DNA of 64,000 bases from contig NZ_CP029480.1 of the NCBI RefSeq assembly GCF_003258705.1, positions 5,270,001 through 5,334,000 on the forward strand, in the 5' to 3' direction. Position 1 is the first letter of the stretch. Each line of letters opens with the position of its first letter. Both the position numbers and the translations under genes were made by a program. This stretch comes from Arcticibacterium luteifluviistationis. Lineage in GTDB: Bacteria > Bacteroidota > Bacteroidia > Cytophagales > Spirosomataceae. The notes below the pieces were generated by a model. It saw nothing but the letters and a program-made list of their open reading frames with translations, searched no databases and was not told the DNA's origin. This document shows positions 26,432 to 35,143 of this stretch, in pieces.

Positions 26432-27886
26432 TTACGATATAATATCATTAATAACCTTACCTGCTACGTCAGTCAATCGGTATCTTCTTCCGAGGTGCTT
26501 GTAGGTTAATTGTTCGTGGTCTAAACCCATTTGATTTAATACCGTGGCATGAAAATCATTAACATGAACGGGGTCTTTTATAATATTGTAGCCCAACTCA
26601 TCTGTTTCGCCGTAAACCATTCCTGGCTTAATACCTCCACCTGCCATCCAAATACTATAGGCTCTTGGATGATGGTCTCTTCCGTAATTATCTTCTGTAA
26701 AACCACCCTGACAATAGTTGGTTCTTCCGAACTCTCCACCCCAAATCACCAAAGTTTCGTCTAACATACCTCGCTGCTTCAGGTCCGTTACTAGTGCTGC
26801 AGATGCTCTATCTACCTCTTCTGCCTGTAAGGCCATTTCATTAGGCAAATTTCCGTGCTGATCCCATCCTTGATGGTAAAGCTGCACAAAACGTACGCCT
26901 GACTCTGAAAGCTTTCTCGCCAAAAGGGCATTAGCTGCATAAGTACCCGGCACTAAACACTCAGGTCCATACATTTTTATGGTAGCATCAGATTCCTTAG
27001 AAAGGTCTGTCAATTCAGGAACAGCCGTTTGCATACGGTATGCCATTTCGTACTGTTGTACTTTGGCTTGCACCTCAGGGTCACCGTTTTTGTCAAAACC
27101 CATATGGTTTAGCTCCGCTAATTTATCCAACATCTTCCTACGAGATGCCCTACTCATGGCATCTGGGTCATTCAAATATAAAATTGGGTCTTCACCACTG
27201 CTAAAAAGTACTCCTTGATGGGTAGAATCTAAAAAGCCATTGGACCAAAGTTTAGAATAAACCCCTTGACCGTTTCCTCTTCCTCTAGAAAGAAGTACTG
27301 TAAAAGCAGGTAAGTTTTGATTTTCACTTCCTAGTCCATAGCTCATCCAAGCACCCATACTTGGCCTATTTCCAATCTGAGAACCCGTCTGCATAAAAGT
27401 AAGAGCAGGGTCGTGATTTATGGCCTCCGTATTCATGGAACGAACAATACAAATATCGTCCGCTATTTTGGCAATGTTCGGAAACAAATCGCTTATCCAA
27501 GCTCCTGATTTTCCGTATTGTTTGAAATCATAATAAGAACCAACCAAAGGAAATTTACTTTGACCAGCGGTCATACCTGTTAACCTCTGTCCTTTTCGGA
27601 TAGATTCAGGCAAGTCTTGACCTGCCATTGTATTAAGTTTTGGTTTATAATCAAAACTCTCTAACTGGCTAGGAGCACCATTTTGAAAAAGGTAAATGAC
27701 TCTCTTTGCTTTAGGGGCAAAATGAGGAATTCCTACGGGCAAACCTTCGGTCAATCCTTTTCCTCCTTTAAATAAATCTGGCATTAATAAAGAACCAAGA
27801 GCTATACCTCCAATTCCTGCGGCGGCTTTTCCTAAGAAATGCCTCCGATTAACGTTCATCCTGTTATCTATAAAATCTTTATCCAT
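26432..27886 (-). CDS. DUF1501 family protein with twin-arginine signal
   Basis: The 484-residue protein belongs to DUF1501, a sulfatase/alkaline-phosphatase-like fold of unknown function. The N-terminus has NRRHFLGKAAAGIGGIALG, a twin-arginine (Tat) signal, so it should be exported folded. Family landmarks include FQNGAPSQLESFDYKP, HDPALTFMQTGS, and WGGEFGRTNY followed by GRDHHPRAYSIWMAGGG, the metal-binding-like end. The chosen ATG gives a nine-residue leader before MNVNRRHF. Starting at that internal Met is equally possible. It lies 3 bases after the DUF1553 stop, so the two are co-translated. These proteins nearly always pair with PSD1/PSCyt proteins, suggesting a shared periplasmic complex or pathway. 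Confidence 0.92.
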   Translation of the reverse strand: MDKDFIDNRMNVNRRHFLGKAAAGIGGIALGSLLMPDLFKGGKGLTEGLPVGIPHFAPKAKRVIYLFQNGAPSQLESFDYKPKLNTMAGQDLPESIRKGQRLTGMTAGQSKFPLVGSYYDFKQYGKSGAWISDLFPNIAKIADDICIVRSMNTEAINHDPALTFMQTGSQIGNRPSMGAWMSYGLGSENQNLPAFTVLLSRGRGNGQGVYSKLWSNGFLDSTHQGVLFSSGEDPILYLNDPDAMSRASRRKMLDKLAELNHMGFDKNGDPEVQAKVQQYEMAYRMQTAVPELTDLSKESDATIKMYGPECLVPGTYAANALLARKLSESGVRFVQLYHQGWDQHGNLPNEMALQAEEVDRASAALVTDLKQRGMLDETLVIWGGEFGRTNYCQGGFTEDNYGRDHHPRAYSIWMAGGGIKPGMVYGETDELGYNIIKDPVHVNDFHATVLNQMGLDHEQLTYKHLGRRYRLTDVAGKVINDIIS

Positions 27887-27889
27887 AAT

Positions 27890-30202
27890 CTATACTTTAG
27901 TAATGGCCTCTTCCATATTATACATCAGCTGAATGCAAGTCATCAAGGCCGCTTTTTCTACTGTTTTCACAGTAATATTATTCTTATATTCTCCTACTTT
28001 TAGCGTTTCACTAGCCTTGGCGGGATTTTCTTTAAAAAAGGCTAACTCTTCTTCATAATACTTTTTGAAAAGGTCCAGTTCTTCCTCTTCTCCTATTCTA
28101 CAAAGAATCATACGGAATGCCGTTGCCAATTTATCATTCGCATTTTCATCCACTAGCTTTTCAGACAACACTCTGGATGCTTCTAAAACAGTAGGATTAT
28201 TTAGCATGGCCAATGCTTGCAATGGCGTGCTTGTAGTAATTCTTTGTACCTCACACTGGTCTCTGTTGCTAGAGTCAAAAATCAACATTGATGGTGGCGG
28301 AACTGTCCTTTTAATAAAGACGTACATTCCTCTTCTATACAAATCTTCTCCATGATCTTGCACATATTTGGCCAAAACCCCTCTTCCAGAAGTTGCTCCC
28401 TCCCAGATACCATCCGGCTGGTAAGCTTTAACACTAGCCCCTCCTATCTCTTCATTTAGTAACCCTGAGCTAGACAGTACTAAGTCTTTAAGCAATTCTG
28501 CTGAAACTCGTTCTCTTTTACTTCTGGCCAAATAAATATTGGTAGGATCTGTTTGAAGGTGTTTTTTCTCCACTTTCGAAGACTGCTGATACGTAGCAGT
28601 CATCACTATTTGCTTCACTAATCTTTTAATATCCCAACCGTTTTCTCGAAAATCAACGGCCAACCAATCTAGTAATTCTGGATGTGAAGGCAAATCTCCT
28701 TGCATACCAAAATCACCAGTAGTTCTTACGATTCCCATACCAAAAAACTGCTGCCAAATTCTATTAACATAAACCCTAGCGGTCAATGGGTTCTCTTTAT
28801 CTATCAACCACTCTGACAAACCAAGTCTGTTTTGGACAAATTTAGTCGTGTCAAAGTCCATGATACTTTTTGGTAAGCCAAAAGGAACCTCCTCTCCTAG
28901 TGCATCATAATTCCCTCTTTCCAATAAGTGTGTAGGACGAAATTTTTCTTGGTCCTTCATGACCATCACTTCTAATTTTACTGTGTCTTTCTTATTGATA
29001 AAACTAAAAATATCATCCACCTCCTTGTTCGTGATTTGCATTTTGGGGGGGTCTGCCAACGAGCCCAATGATATATCTCCAACTAGCCCTTTCTCAGGTA
29101 CTTGATTGAAAAAGGCGAAAGAACTGTAGTATTCCTTTTGAGAAATAGGATCGTACTTATGGTCATGACAGTGAGCACACTCGAAAGTTAAAGCCAAAAA
29201 GCTTTTCCCGAAGGTATTCACCCTATCTGTCACGTACTCTATTCTATATTCTTCATCAATCACCCCACCTTCTTGGGTAATCTTATGGTTCCTATTAAAG
29301 CCTGTGGCCAAAATAGACTCTTTAGAAGGCTTGTCAATCAAATCTCCTGCTAACTGCCACTGCAAAAACTTATCGTAAGAATAGTTTTCGTTAAAAGCAT
29401 GAATCACCCAGTCTCTCCAAGGCCACATAGTTCGTAATCCGTCATCTTGATAGCCATGAGAATCTGCATATCGGGCTACATCTAACCAAGGCAAAGCCAT
29501 TCTTTCTCCATAATGCTTACTTGTCAATAATTCATCCACCACTTTTTCAAAAGCGTCTTCTGAATTATCAGCAAGAAAATCTTCCTGTGCCTCAATACTC
29601 GGTGGTAATCCTATCAAATCTAAATAAACACGCTTCAATAATTGTTCTTTTGAAGCTTGCTCACTTGGTGACAGTCCATTTTCTTTCATTTTGGCGTAAA
29701 CAAAATAGTCGAGCTCATTTTTGACCCAGTCTTTATCCGCCTTCGGCAATGCTGTTTTTTCTGGTATAATAAACGCCCAGTGAGGTTTGTACTCTGCACC
29801 TTGTTCTATCCATTTTTTTAGAAGCTCAATTTCAAACTTGCTTAATTTCAAATTTGACTCAACCGGAGGCATCATTTCTGTACTATCGCTAGTTATTATA
29901 CGCTGATAAACAGCAGATAGCTCAGGCTTGCCCGCCACCAAAGCATGAGCATCAGGCGAATCTTTCAACGCTGCAAAAGCCCCTTCGGGCGTATCTAATC
30001 GTAAATCTGCTTCACGTGTATTAGCATCAGGGCCATGGCATTTAAAGCACCTATCAGACAAAATGGGTCTTATATGGAAATTAAAATCGACTTTGTCAGG
30101 AATCGTCGTCTCGGCAGCTTCAGAAGAATTACAGGACTCAAAAACGGCGATACCTACGCACAAGCCAAAGGCCAGTAAGGAGTATTTTATTTTAACATTC
30201 AT
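27890..30202 (-). CDS. PSCyt1/DUF1549/DUF1553 lipoprotein, Planctomycete-type
   Basis: This 770-residue protein starts with a lipoprotein signal (FESC lipobox near residue 24). Residues about 40-150 are the Planctomycete-type cytochrome C domain, with heme motif CFKCHGP (about 52-58) and [15 protein letters not shown]1549 follows (about 160-370), with [17 protein letters not shown] and a second Cys motif, [11 protein letters not shown] (near 340). DUF1553 makes up the rest (about 480-730), with [14 protein letters not shown] and [11 protein letters not shown]. It heads the three-gene operon, and a TATATTTG promoter element sits at 30238-30245 on its strand. The protein should be tethered in the periplasm and bind heme c. 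Its substrate is unknown. Confidence 0.93.
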   Translation of the reverse strand: MNVKIKYSLLAFGLCVGIAVFESCNSSEAAETTIPDKVDFNFHIRPILSDRCFKCHGPDANTREADLRLDTPEGAFAALKDSPDAHALVAGKPELSAVYQRIITSDSTEMMPPVESNLKLSKFEIELLKKWIEQGAEYKPHWAFIIPEKTALPKADKDWVKNELDYFVYAKMKENGLSPSEQASKEQLLKRVYLDLIGLPPSIEAQEDFLADNSEDAFEKVVDELLTSKHYGERMALPWLDVARYADSHGYQDDGLRTMWPWRDWVIHAFNENYSYDKFLQWQLAGDLIDKPSKESILATGFNRNHKITQEGGVIDEEYRIEYVTDRVNTFGKSFLALTFECAHCHDHKYDPISQKEYYSSFAFFNQVPEKGLVGDISLGSLADPPKMQITNKEVDDIFSFINKKDTVKLEVMVMKDQEKFRPTHLLERGNYDALGEEVPFGLPKSIMDFDTTKFVQNRLGLSEWLIDKENPLTARVYVNRIWQQFFGMGIVRTTGDFGMQGDLPSHPELLDWLAVDFRENGWDIKRLVKQIVMTATYQQSSKVEKKHLQTDPTNIYLARSKRERVSAELLKDLVLSSSGLLNEEIGGASVKAYQPDGIWEGATSGRGVLAKYVQDHGEDLYRRGMYVFIKRTVPPPSMLIFDSSNRDQCEVQRITTSTPLQALAMLNNPTVLEASRVLSEKLVDENANDKLATAFRMILCRIGEEEELDLFKKYYEEELAFFKENPAKASETLKVGEYKNNITVKTVEKAALMTCIQLMYNMEEAITKV

Positions 30203-30237
30203 AGGTTACGGTTGAAAAAGTGCTTTAACACTCTAAA

Positions 30238-30245
30238 CAAATATA
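30238..30245 (-). promoter_or_regulatory. Probable -7 element of the DUF1553/DUF1501/cytochrome operon
   Basis: On the minus strand this reads TATATTTG, matching the Bacteroidota TANNTTTG consensus, 35 bases before the ATG. No good -33 TTG is seen at the usual spacing. Confidence 0.45.
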
Positions 30246-30428
30246 AGCCTTTGAAGGACAAAAAGAAACTGTCAAACGTAGAGTATAGGATAATCTATAG
30301 ACCAATAGGCTAGAAGACAGGCTCAATACTAAATCTAATCGAACTAACATGAGTATATAGTATCTCAAATTGCCAAGAAAGGTCTTATGAAATTTAGCAG
30401 GAAAAGGGAGTAAGCGATTACCCCTAAG

Positions 30429-30476
30429 TTTTTAGAATGCATTTTTGCGGCTCCCTTCTTCGGCGAATTCTAAAAA
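30429..30476. repeat. Inverted repeat in the intergenic region
   Basis: The ten-base arms TTTTTAGAAT and ATTCTAAAAA enclose 28 bases. It lies between the DUF1553 operon and the tRNA region. The function is unclear. Confidence 0.5.
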
Positions 30477-30511
30477 TTTGAACCTTTTTTTAAAGTATCT
30501 TAAAAACGAGA

Positions 30512-30595
30512 AAAGCCCAATCTTGCGATTGAGCTTTTTGTAATCCCAGACTATCCGACCGCAAACTATTCGAACATTCGAACGTCTCAAAAGAA
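30512..30595 (-). pseudogene. Decayed partial copy of tRNA-Arg with its terminator
   Basis: The block repeats the layout of the intact tRNA unit at 30608-30680. A near-identical terminator hairpin (AAAAGCCCAATC...GATTGAGCTTTTT, 30512-30540) is followed by a tRNA 3'-end-like TAATCCCAGA and a T-arm-like ATTCGAACATTCGAACG. An extra stretch of about 17 bases interrupts it and no anticodon arm remains. It reads as a tandem duplicate of the tRNA gene's 3' part that has degraded. Confidence 0.7.
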
Positions 30596-30604
30596 CTTCT
30601 TAAA

Positions 30605-30639
30605 ACAAAAAAAAGCCCAACCTTGCGATTGAGCTTTTT
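30605..30639 (-). terminator. Intrinsic terminator of tRNA-Arg
   Basis: On the minus strand AAAGCTCAATC pairs with GGTTGGGCTTT (with mismatches near the GCAA loop) and is followed by a run of T. It starts two bases after the tRNA. Confidence 0.8.
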
Positions 30640-30640
30640 G

Positions 30641-30714
30641 TGATCCCAGAACGATTCGAACGTTCGACCGTCTGCTTAGAAGGCAGATGCTCTATCCAGC
30701 TGAGCTATGGGACC
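30641..30714 (-). tRNA. tRNA-Arg, anticodon UCU
   Basis: The minus strand folds into a full cloverleaf. The acceptor is GGTCCCA pairing with TGGGATC (one G-U). The D arm is GCTC/GAGC with AGCTGGATA, and the anticodon stem is TCTGC/GCAGA with loop CTTCTAA (anticodon TCT). The variable loop is CGGTC, the T arm GAACG-TTCGAAT-CGTTC, and the discriminator base is A. CCA is not encoded. Confidence 0.96.
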
Positions 30715-30884
30715 CTCATGATTAAAAACAAACATGTTTGTTTCAAATCGGAGTGCAAAAGTAAGTGACTTATTGATTTTATGCAATACTGAAAGGAAAA
30801 AAATATGAATATTTTTCAAAAACCTACCAAAAAGCAAAAAACTAGCCCTAAAATGCATTTAAAGAGAAAGCAATCCCTCTAAAA

Positions 30885-30892
30885 TATCTTTG
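30885..30892 (+). promoter_or_regulatory. -7 element of the aminopeptidase gene
   Basis: TATCTTTG fits TANNTTTG exactly, 45 bases before the ATG at 30938. The -33 element is weak. Confidence 0.5.
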
Positions 30893-30937
30893 TTTTAAGA
30901 GTAATAAGTAGATTTGCATATCAACAAAAAGAAAGAA

Positions 30938-32332
30938 ATGAAATTTTTCCCAGCCCAAACCTACATTGACAGAAGAGCTAAGTTAAAATCTAGCGTAAAC
31001 TCAGGACTTATCCTCTTAATGGGTACTAATGAAGCTCCGCTAAATTGTCCTGACAATCATTTCAGGTATAGACAGGACAGTAGCTTTCTTTACTTTTTTG
31101 GTATAAATCAGCCTGGATTGAATGCAATCATAGATACGGAGTCTGGCGAAGAAGTTCTTTTTGGTAATGAATTTTCTCTTGAAGACATCGTTTGGGTAGG
31201 ACAGCAAGAAACTATTACTGCAAAAGCTGCCAAAGTTGGCGTTAACGACTTGAGACCAAGTTCTAAAATCGCTAGTATTTTAGCAGAAGCTCAATCAAAG
31301 GGTAGAAAAATACACTTTTTGCCTCCATATAGATTCGACAATAAACTCCAATTAATGGAGTGGTTAGGTTTGGGAGCCAATGAAATTAAACCAAACCTTT
31401 CTTTAGAACTGGTAAAAGCGGTAATAAATCTTCGTTCTTATAAATCGGAAGAGGAAGTTATACAAATGACGCATGCCGTGAATATTTCAGGAGAAATACA
31501 CATCAATGCAATGCGTAATATTGCTGAAGGCAAAAAAGAATACGAAATAGTGGCTGACATTTACAGAACAGCTAAAGCAAACAACAGCTACTTGGCTTAC
31601 CCACCCATCCTCTCTATCAATGGGCAAATACTCCACAATCATGGCCATGCTAATACCATGACAGGAAACAGGCTCGTATTAAATGATTCGGGTGCAGAGA
31701 ATGAAATGTGTTACTCTGGTGATATTACTAGGACTGCTCCTGTTTCAGGGAAATTCTCTACCAAACAAAAAGAGATTTACAACATTGTGCTAGAAATGGA
31801 GGAAAGCTCTATTGCCGCTTTAAAGGCTGGCATAATGAATCGTGACATACATATTGATGCTAATAAACTAATGTTAAGTCGCTTAAAAGAGTTAGGCTTG
31901 GTTTCTGGAAATACAGACGAACTAGCTGAACAAGGAATGGGTGGCTTATTCATGCCACACGGCTTGGGTCATCAAATAGGCATGGACGTGCATGACATGG
32001 AGGACCTAGGAGAAGACTTGGTAGGATATAGCGAAGGATTGAAAAGAAGTACGCAACTAGGTTTAAAGTCTTTAAGATTGGCTAAAAAATTAGAAGCGGA
32101 TTATGTGATTACAGTAGAACCTGGCATTTATTTCATTCCAGAATTAATAGAGCAGTGGAAGGCTGATAAAATGTTTGAAGAGCATATCAATTACGATAAA
32201 CTTAAAGACTATTATGACTTTGGTGGTATCAGAATAGAAGATGATATTCTAATTACAGCAAATGGACATCAGGTTTTGGGTGATAAAATTCCGAAAACAG
32301 TAGAAGAGGTAGAAAACGCTATGGCATCATAA
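30938..32332 (+). CDS. Xaa-Pro aminopeptidase (M24 family)
   Basis: The 464-residue cytoplasmic metallopeptidase removes N-terminal residues preceding proline. An N-terminal creatinase-like domain (residues about 1-165, FRYRQDSSFLYFFGI) precedes the pita-bread catalytic domain. The dinuclear metal ligands are visible in order: Asp in VLNDSGAE, Asp in SGDITRT, His in PHGLGHQIGMDVHD, Glu in TVEPGIYF and Glu in GGIRIEDD. The length fits the aminopeptidase P group (430-470). The ATG at 30938 is chosen. A TTG at 30914 lies between the promoter and this ATG and adds only lysine-rich sequence. The DUF1456 gene starts 3 bases after its stop, so they form a two-gene unit. Confidence 0.94.
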   Translation: MKFFPAQTYIDRRAKLKSSVNSGLILLMGTNEAPLNCPDNHFRYRQDSSFLYFFGINQPGLNAIIDTESGEEVLFGNEFSLEDIVWVGQQETITAKAAKVGVNDLRPSSKIASILAEAQSKGRKIHFLPPYRFDNKLQLMEWLGLGANEIKPNLSLELVKAVINLRSYKSEEEVIQMTHAVNISGEIHINAMRNIAEGKKEYEIVADIYRTAKANNSYLAYPPILSINGQILHNHGHANTMTGNRLVLNDSGAENEMCYSGDITRTAPVSGKFSTKQKEIYNIVLEMEESSIAALKAGIMNRDIHIDANKLMLSRLKELGLVSGNTDELAEQGMGGLFMPHGLGHQIGMDVHDMEDLGEDLVGYSEGLKRSTQLGLKSLRLAKKLEADYVITVEPGIYFIPELIEQWKADKMFEEHINYDKLKDYYDFGGIRIEDDILITANGHQVLGDKIPKTVEEVENAMAS

Positions 32333-32335
32333 ATC

Positions 32336-32797
32336 ATGACGAACAACGATATTTTAAGAAGGCTCCGATATACTTTTGATTTGTCAGACGACCAAATGAT
32401 GGAAGTGTTCAAACTAGCCGATTACCGAGCTAGCAGAGCCATGGTGAGCGAATGGTTAAAAAAAGAGGAAGACGAAGACTTTCAACCTATTGACGACCTA
32501 CTTTTGGCAACTTTCTTAAACGGTTTTATTACTAAAAACAGAGGAAAGAAAGACGGACCGTCTCCAAAACCAGAGAAATATTTAAGTAATAATGATATTC
32601 TTAGAAAACTAAAAATTGCTTTGAATTTCCAATCGGGAGATATGCTTCAAGTGTTCCAATTAGTAGACACCAAACTAAGCGAACATGAGCTGAGTGCATT
32701 CCTTAGAAACCCCAAACAAAATCAGTTCCGTAAAATGAACGACCAATATTTGCGAAATTTCTTACACGGATTACAGCTAAAATACAAGCCTAAATAG
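32336..32797 (+). CDS. DUF1456 (YehS-like) family protein
   Basis: This 153-residue soluble protein is made of two copies of the same unit: (T/S)NNDILR(R/K)L(R/K) followed by a helix ending in FLNGFI or FLHGLQ, at residues 1-66 and 83-150. That internal duplication defines the DUF1456 family, which includes E. coli YehS. No function is established. It follows the aminopeptidase gene after 3 bases and is probably co-transcribed. Confidence 0.9.
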   Translation: MTNNDILRRLRYTFDLSDDQMMEVFKLADYRASRAMVSEWLKKEEDEDFQPIDDLLLATFLNGFITKNRGKKDGPSPKPEKYLSNNDILRKLKIALNFQSGDMLQVFQLVDTKLSEHELSAFLRNPKQNQFRKMNDQYLRNFLHGLQLKYKPK

Positions 32798-32880
32798 CTC
32801 AGGCACACTTATAAACCATAGCCTCTTGATTAAAGACAAAGGTATAGGTGCCATAATTCTCTAAATCGGGTCCTACAAAC

Positions 32881-33054
32881 ATGGTCAGTTCTAGTTTATT
32901 ATTTGTCAAAAATTTGCCCGAAAATTTTGAAGAAATGGCCATACTATTGAGAGGACATGAAACAGGAGAAATAAACTGGCAAGTAGACTATGATGCAGGC
33001 TACCAAGTTATTATTTTGATGATTGTGGGTGCTATAATTGGTGCTTGGGCGTAG
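32881..33054 (+). CDS. Possible small membrane protein, 57 residues
   Basis: An ATG at 32881 opens a 57-codon frame that ends at TAG 33052-33054. The N-terminal half is polar and acidic (KNLPENFEEMAILLRGHETGE). The C-terminus is one hydrophobic helix (YQVIILMIVGAIIGAWA). It fills most of the gap between two plus-strand genes. I do not recognise a family and no clear promoter or ribosome binding site supports it, so it could be a chance frame. Confidence 0.45.
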   Translation: MVSSSLLFVKNLPENFEEMAILLRGHETGEINWQVDYDAGYQVIILMIVGAIIGAWA

Positions 33055-33086
33055 AACTTATACCTAAAGGCAATTAACAAGACAGA

Positions 33087-33536
33087 ATGTTAGACTATAA
33101 AATAAGCCGAGAAAGGAACAAAATAGGGCAGGTGCTAGTAGTGATCAGTTTTTGCATTCTAATACTCCTTAACCTATTATTCTTGGTAATTACTAAAACA
33201 AGGAACTCTTTAATTCTAACATTACTCACAAGTCTTTTCGGTTTGTCAATGATTTACTTAAGCAGTAAACTCTTTACCATTCACTTTTCAAATAGTGACA
33301 TATTAGTCAGCAATCTTTTAACAAAAGAGAAAAGGCATAATGTTTCCGAGTTTGAAAAAGTAACTACTTACGTTGCGATGGCGGGTATATATAAACTAAA
33401 TCTAAAAATAGGTGGAAGCTACCTTTTCGTGATACCTCAAAAAGAACTTGCAAAAAACTTATTCAACATTGACCCAGATAAATATGCCAAAGAATTGACA
33501 AGAGAAATATTTATCAGAATAGATACTTCTCTTTAA
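33087..33536 (+). CDS. Two-helix membrane protein, function unknown
   Basis: The 149-residue protein has two adjacent membrane helices (residues about 14-34 and 38-57) joined by a short basic turn (TKTRNS). A soluble beta-rich domain follows (residues 60-149: KLFTIHFSNSDILVSNLLTKEKRHNVSEFEKV). That architecture resembles membrane-anchored PH-like domain proteins, but no family can be named firmly. The soluble part should lie in the cytoplasm. It ends just before a bidirectional terminator shared with the oxidoreductase on the other strand. Confidence 0.75.
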   Translation: MLDYKISRERNKIGQVLVVISFCILILLNLLFLVITKTRNSLILTLLTSLFGLSMIYLSSKLFTIHFSNSDILVSNLLTKEKRHNVSEFEKVTTYVAMAGIYKLNLKIGGSYLFVIPQKELAKNLFNIDPDKYAKELTREIFIRIDTSL

Positions 33537-33540
33537 ACTA

Positions 33541-33578
33541 AAAAGCCCCAAAACACTTTTGCGTTTTGGGCTTTAGTT
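33541..33578. terminator. Bidirectional intrinsic terminator
   Basis: AAAGCCCCAAAAC pairs with GTTTTGGGCTTT (one bulged C) and has T-rich runs on both sides. It separates the convergent genes ending at 33536 and 33589. Confidence 0.85.
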
Positions 33579-33588
33579 TTGAGTCAAT

Positions 33589-34572
33589 TTACAACTCAAA
33601 CAAAACCTTCCCAGAAGACATTTGGGTAGTATAGGTTTCTATAGCTTTGGCAAAATCCTTTACATTAAACTTAGCATTAATATCTGTTTCAAAACCATCT
33701 TTCAGCATGGCTTGTACTTTTCGGGTGTCTTTCATAGTTTGGAAAAAGCTCTTTCTAGAAGCTGTTTTGCTCAACCAATACCCTGAAACTTCGTACTCTT
33801 TGAAAATGAAGTCTCTTCCGTCAATGATATTATCATTCTCCAAGTCTAGCTTTCCGTAAATCACCATTTTTGACATTATGGGCAGTGTTCCTAAAATCTG
33901 ACTAGGTAATATTCCTCCACCAATCGCATCTAAAAAGAGCATTTTACCCTGTGGCTTTGCCCAGTCGGTAAGTCCTTTTTGCCAATTTTCTTCTGACGAA
34001 TTTGCAATATAGTCTACCCCACGAGCTTTTAATTTGTCAACCTGCTCTTGTCTACGAACCACACCTGCAAAACTCAAGCCTTTTTTCTTTGCCTGATACT
34101 GTACCATAGCACTCAAAGCACTAGCAGCTGCCGACATCACAATTCCTTTGTAACCTCCTCTAAGTGCCATTTCTGACAATTCTATAGCAGTTAACGGGTT
34201 CACAAAAGACATAGCTCCTTGCTCCAATGCCACACTATCGCCCAAAACCACACACTTGGTAGCATCAGTAAGCATGTACTCTGCATAGGTACCATCGCCT
34301 TGCTCAGACGCCACACATGCCACTTTTTTACCTTTAAGATAGTTGGCGTAAAAACCTCCACCTGAGGCTATCACCTCTCCACTACCTTCAAAACCCGGAA
34401 CTACTGGATAAGGCTTTTGAATACCATATTGACCCGTTAAAAAAGCCAAATCGGCGGGGTTTATTGGCGAATACGCCATTTTAATTAAAACTTGCCCCTT
34501 TTTAGTGGCTTTCGGCGTTTCTAATTCCACCAATTCTAAAGTGTTCGGTGCTACTAAATGTAGTGCTTGCAT
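33589..34572 (-). CDS. MDR-family zinc-independent oxidoreductase (quinone reductase-like)
   Basis: The 327-residue protein belongs to the medium-chain dehydrogenase/reductase superfamily. It has the N-terminal GroES-like fold (GQVLIKMAYSPINPADL, then PVVPGFEGSGEVIASG) and a Rossmann domain (residues about 140-270, with VMSAAASALSAMVQYQAKKKG). The Cys and His zinc ligands of alcohol dehydrogenases are absent, so it is closest to NADPH:quinone reductases and enoyl reductase-like members. It starts 3 bases after the toxin gene's stop and is probably the last gene of the cysE-cysM-TA transcript. A functional link with cysteine synthesis is not evident. Confidence 0.85.
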   Translation of the reverse strand: MQALHLVAPNTLELVELETPKATKKGQVLIKMAYSPINPADLAFLTGQYGIQKPYPVVPGFEGSGEVIASGGGFYANYLKGKKVACVASEQGDGTYAEYMLTDATKCVVLGDSVALEQGAMSFVNPLTAIELSEMALRGGYKGIVMSAAASALSAMVQYQAKKKGLSFAGVVRRQEQVDKLKARGVDYIANSSEENWQKGLTDWAKPQGKMLFLDAIGGGILPSQILGTLPIMSKMVIYGKLDLENDNIIDGRDFIFKEYEVSGYWLSKTASRKSFFQTMKDTRKVQAMLKDGFETDINAKFNVKDFAKAIETYTTQMSSGKVLFEL

Positions 34573-34575
34573 GTT

Positions 34576-34902
34576 TTATTGTTTATTGAAAAGTGCTATT
34601 AATTCTTCGTGAATCATTTTAGGATTTTGACGATTGTCTGTTAGAGCCAAAACCTGTACAGTGCTTCCCGATATTCTGTAAAATATTGTAGTTCTTTTAG
34701 AAACTACACATTGATGTATTTTCAACCTTTTACTGTAAAGTGGAGATGACTTTGGAAACGATTTTATTTTTAATAAAGCATCGTTTAAACTTTTAAGAAA
34801 GTTCACTTTTGAAATTTCACCCCATTCTGATTCTAAGAAATCTAATAGATGAAGTATCTTTGTTGAAACGAAAGGAGAAATTTCTATTTCATAGCTTTTC
34901 AC
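34576..34902 (-). CDS. RelE/ParE-family toxin
   Basis: This 108-residue protein has the ParE/RelE-like barrel pattern. A helical N-terminal half with LDFLESEWGEISKVNFLKSLND is followed by IKSFPKSSPLYSKRLKIHQCVVSKRTT, IFYRISGSTVQVLALTDNRQNP and a C-terminal tail. The strand-turn layout after the IFYRI segment is typical of the ParE/YoeB-type set. Members poison gyrase or cut mRNA, and which applies is not clear from sequence. The ATG overlaps the antitoxin stop by 4 bases. It is the fourth gene in the cysE-cysM run. Confidence 0.85.
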   Translation of the reverse strand: MKSYEIEISPFVSTKILHLLDFLESEWGEISKVNFLKSLNDALLKIKSFPKSSPLYSKRLKIHQCVVSKRTTIFYRISGSTVQVLALTDNRQNPKMIHEELIALFNKQ

Positions 34903-35114
34903 GAGATTGACTTTAAGAAATCATCCCATTTTATCCCTTCTCCTCTATCAAACTGCTCTATTCCTATCTGAATCTCTTTTGCCTCAATTTCTGTCAACTC
35001 GAAAGCATCCTTTTCTTCTGACTTAAGCAAATCAAACATTCTTTGAATTAAAGATGGATTCTCCAGATTCAAGATTTCTTTGACCAATTCTATTTTTGAA
35101 GTTTGTATATCCAT
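34899..35114 (-). CDS. Antitoxin of the RelE/ParE-type pair
   Basis: The 71-residue protein (from ATG at 35114: MDIQTSKIELVKEILNLENP) is acidic and helical, with a C-terminal stretch that reads as a toxin-wrapping tail (IEQFDRGEGIKWDDFLKS). This is a common antitoxin layout for ParE-like toxins in Bacteroidota. A TTG at 35129 would add five residues and is less likely. It starts 29 bases after the cysM stop and overlaps the toxin by 4 bases (ATGA). No DNA-binding motif is obvious in the first 30 residues. Confidence 0.82.
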   Translation of the reverse strand: MDIQTSKIELVKEILNLENPSLIQRMFDLLKSEEKDAFELTEIEAKEIQIGIEQFDRGEGIKWDDFLKSIS

Positions 35115-35143
35115 ATTCAAATCTAACAAATAATTTCGGTCAA

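Noticed and set aside
30676-30858. A minus-strand 60-residue frame ending in GPIAQLDRASAF
   Set aside because: Its C-terminal codons are the tRNA-Arg gene read as protein. This phrase is a known artefact of tRNA genes, and the rest is low-complexity.
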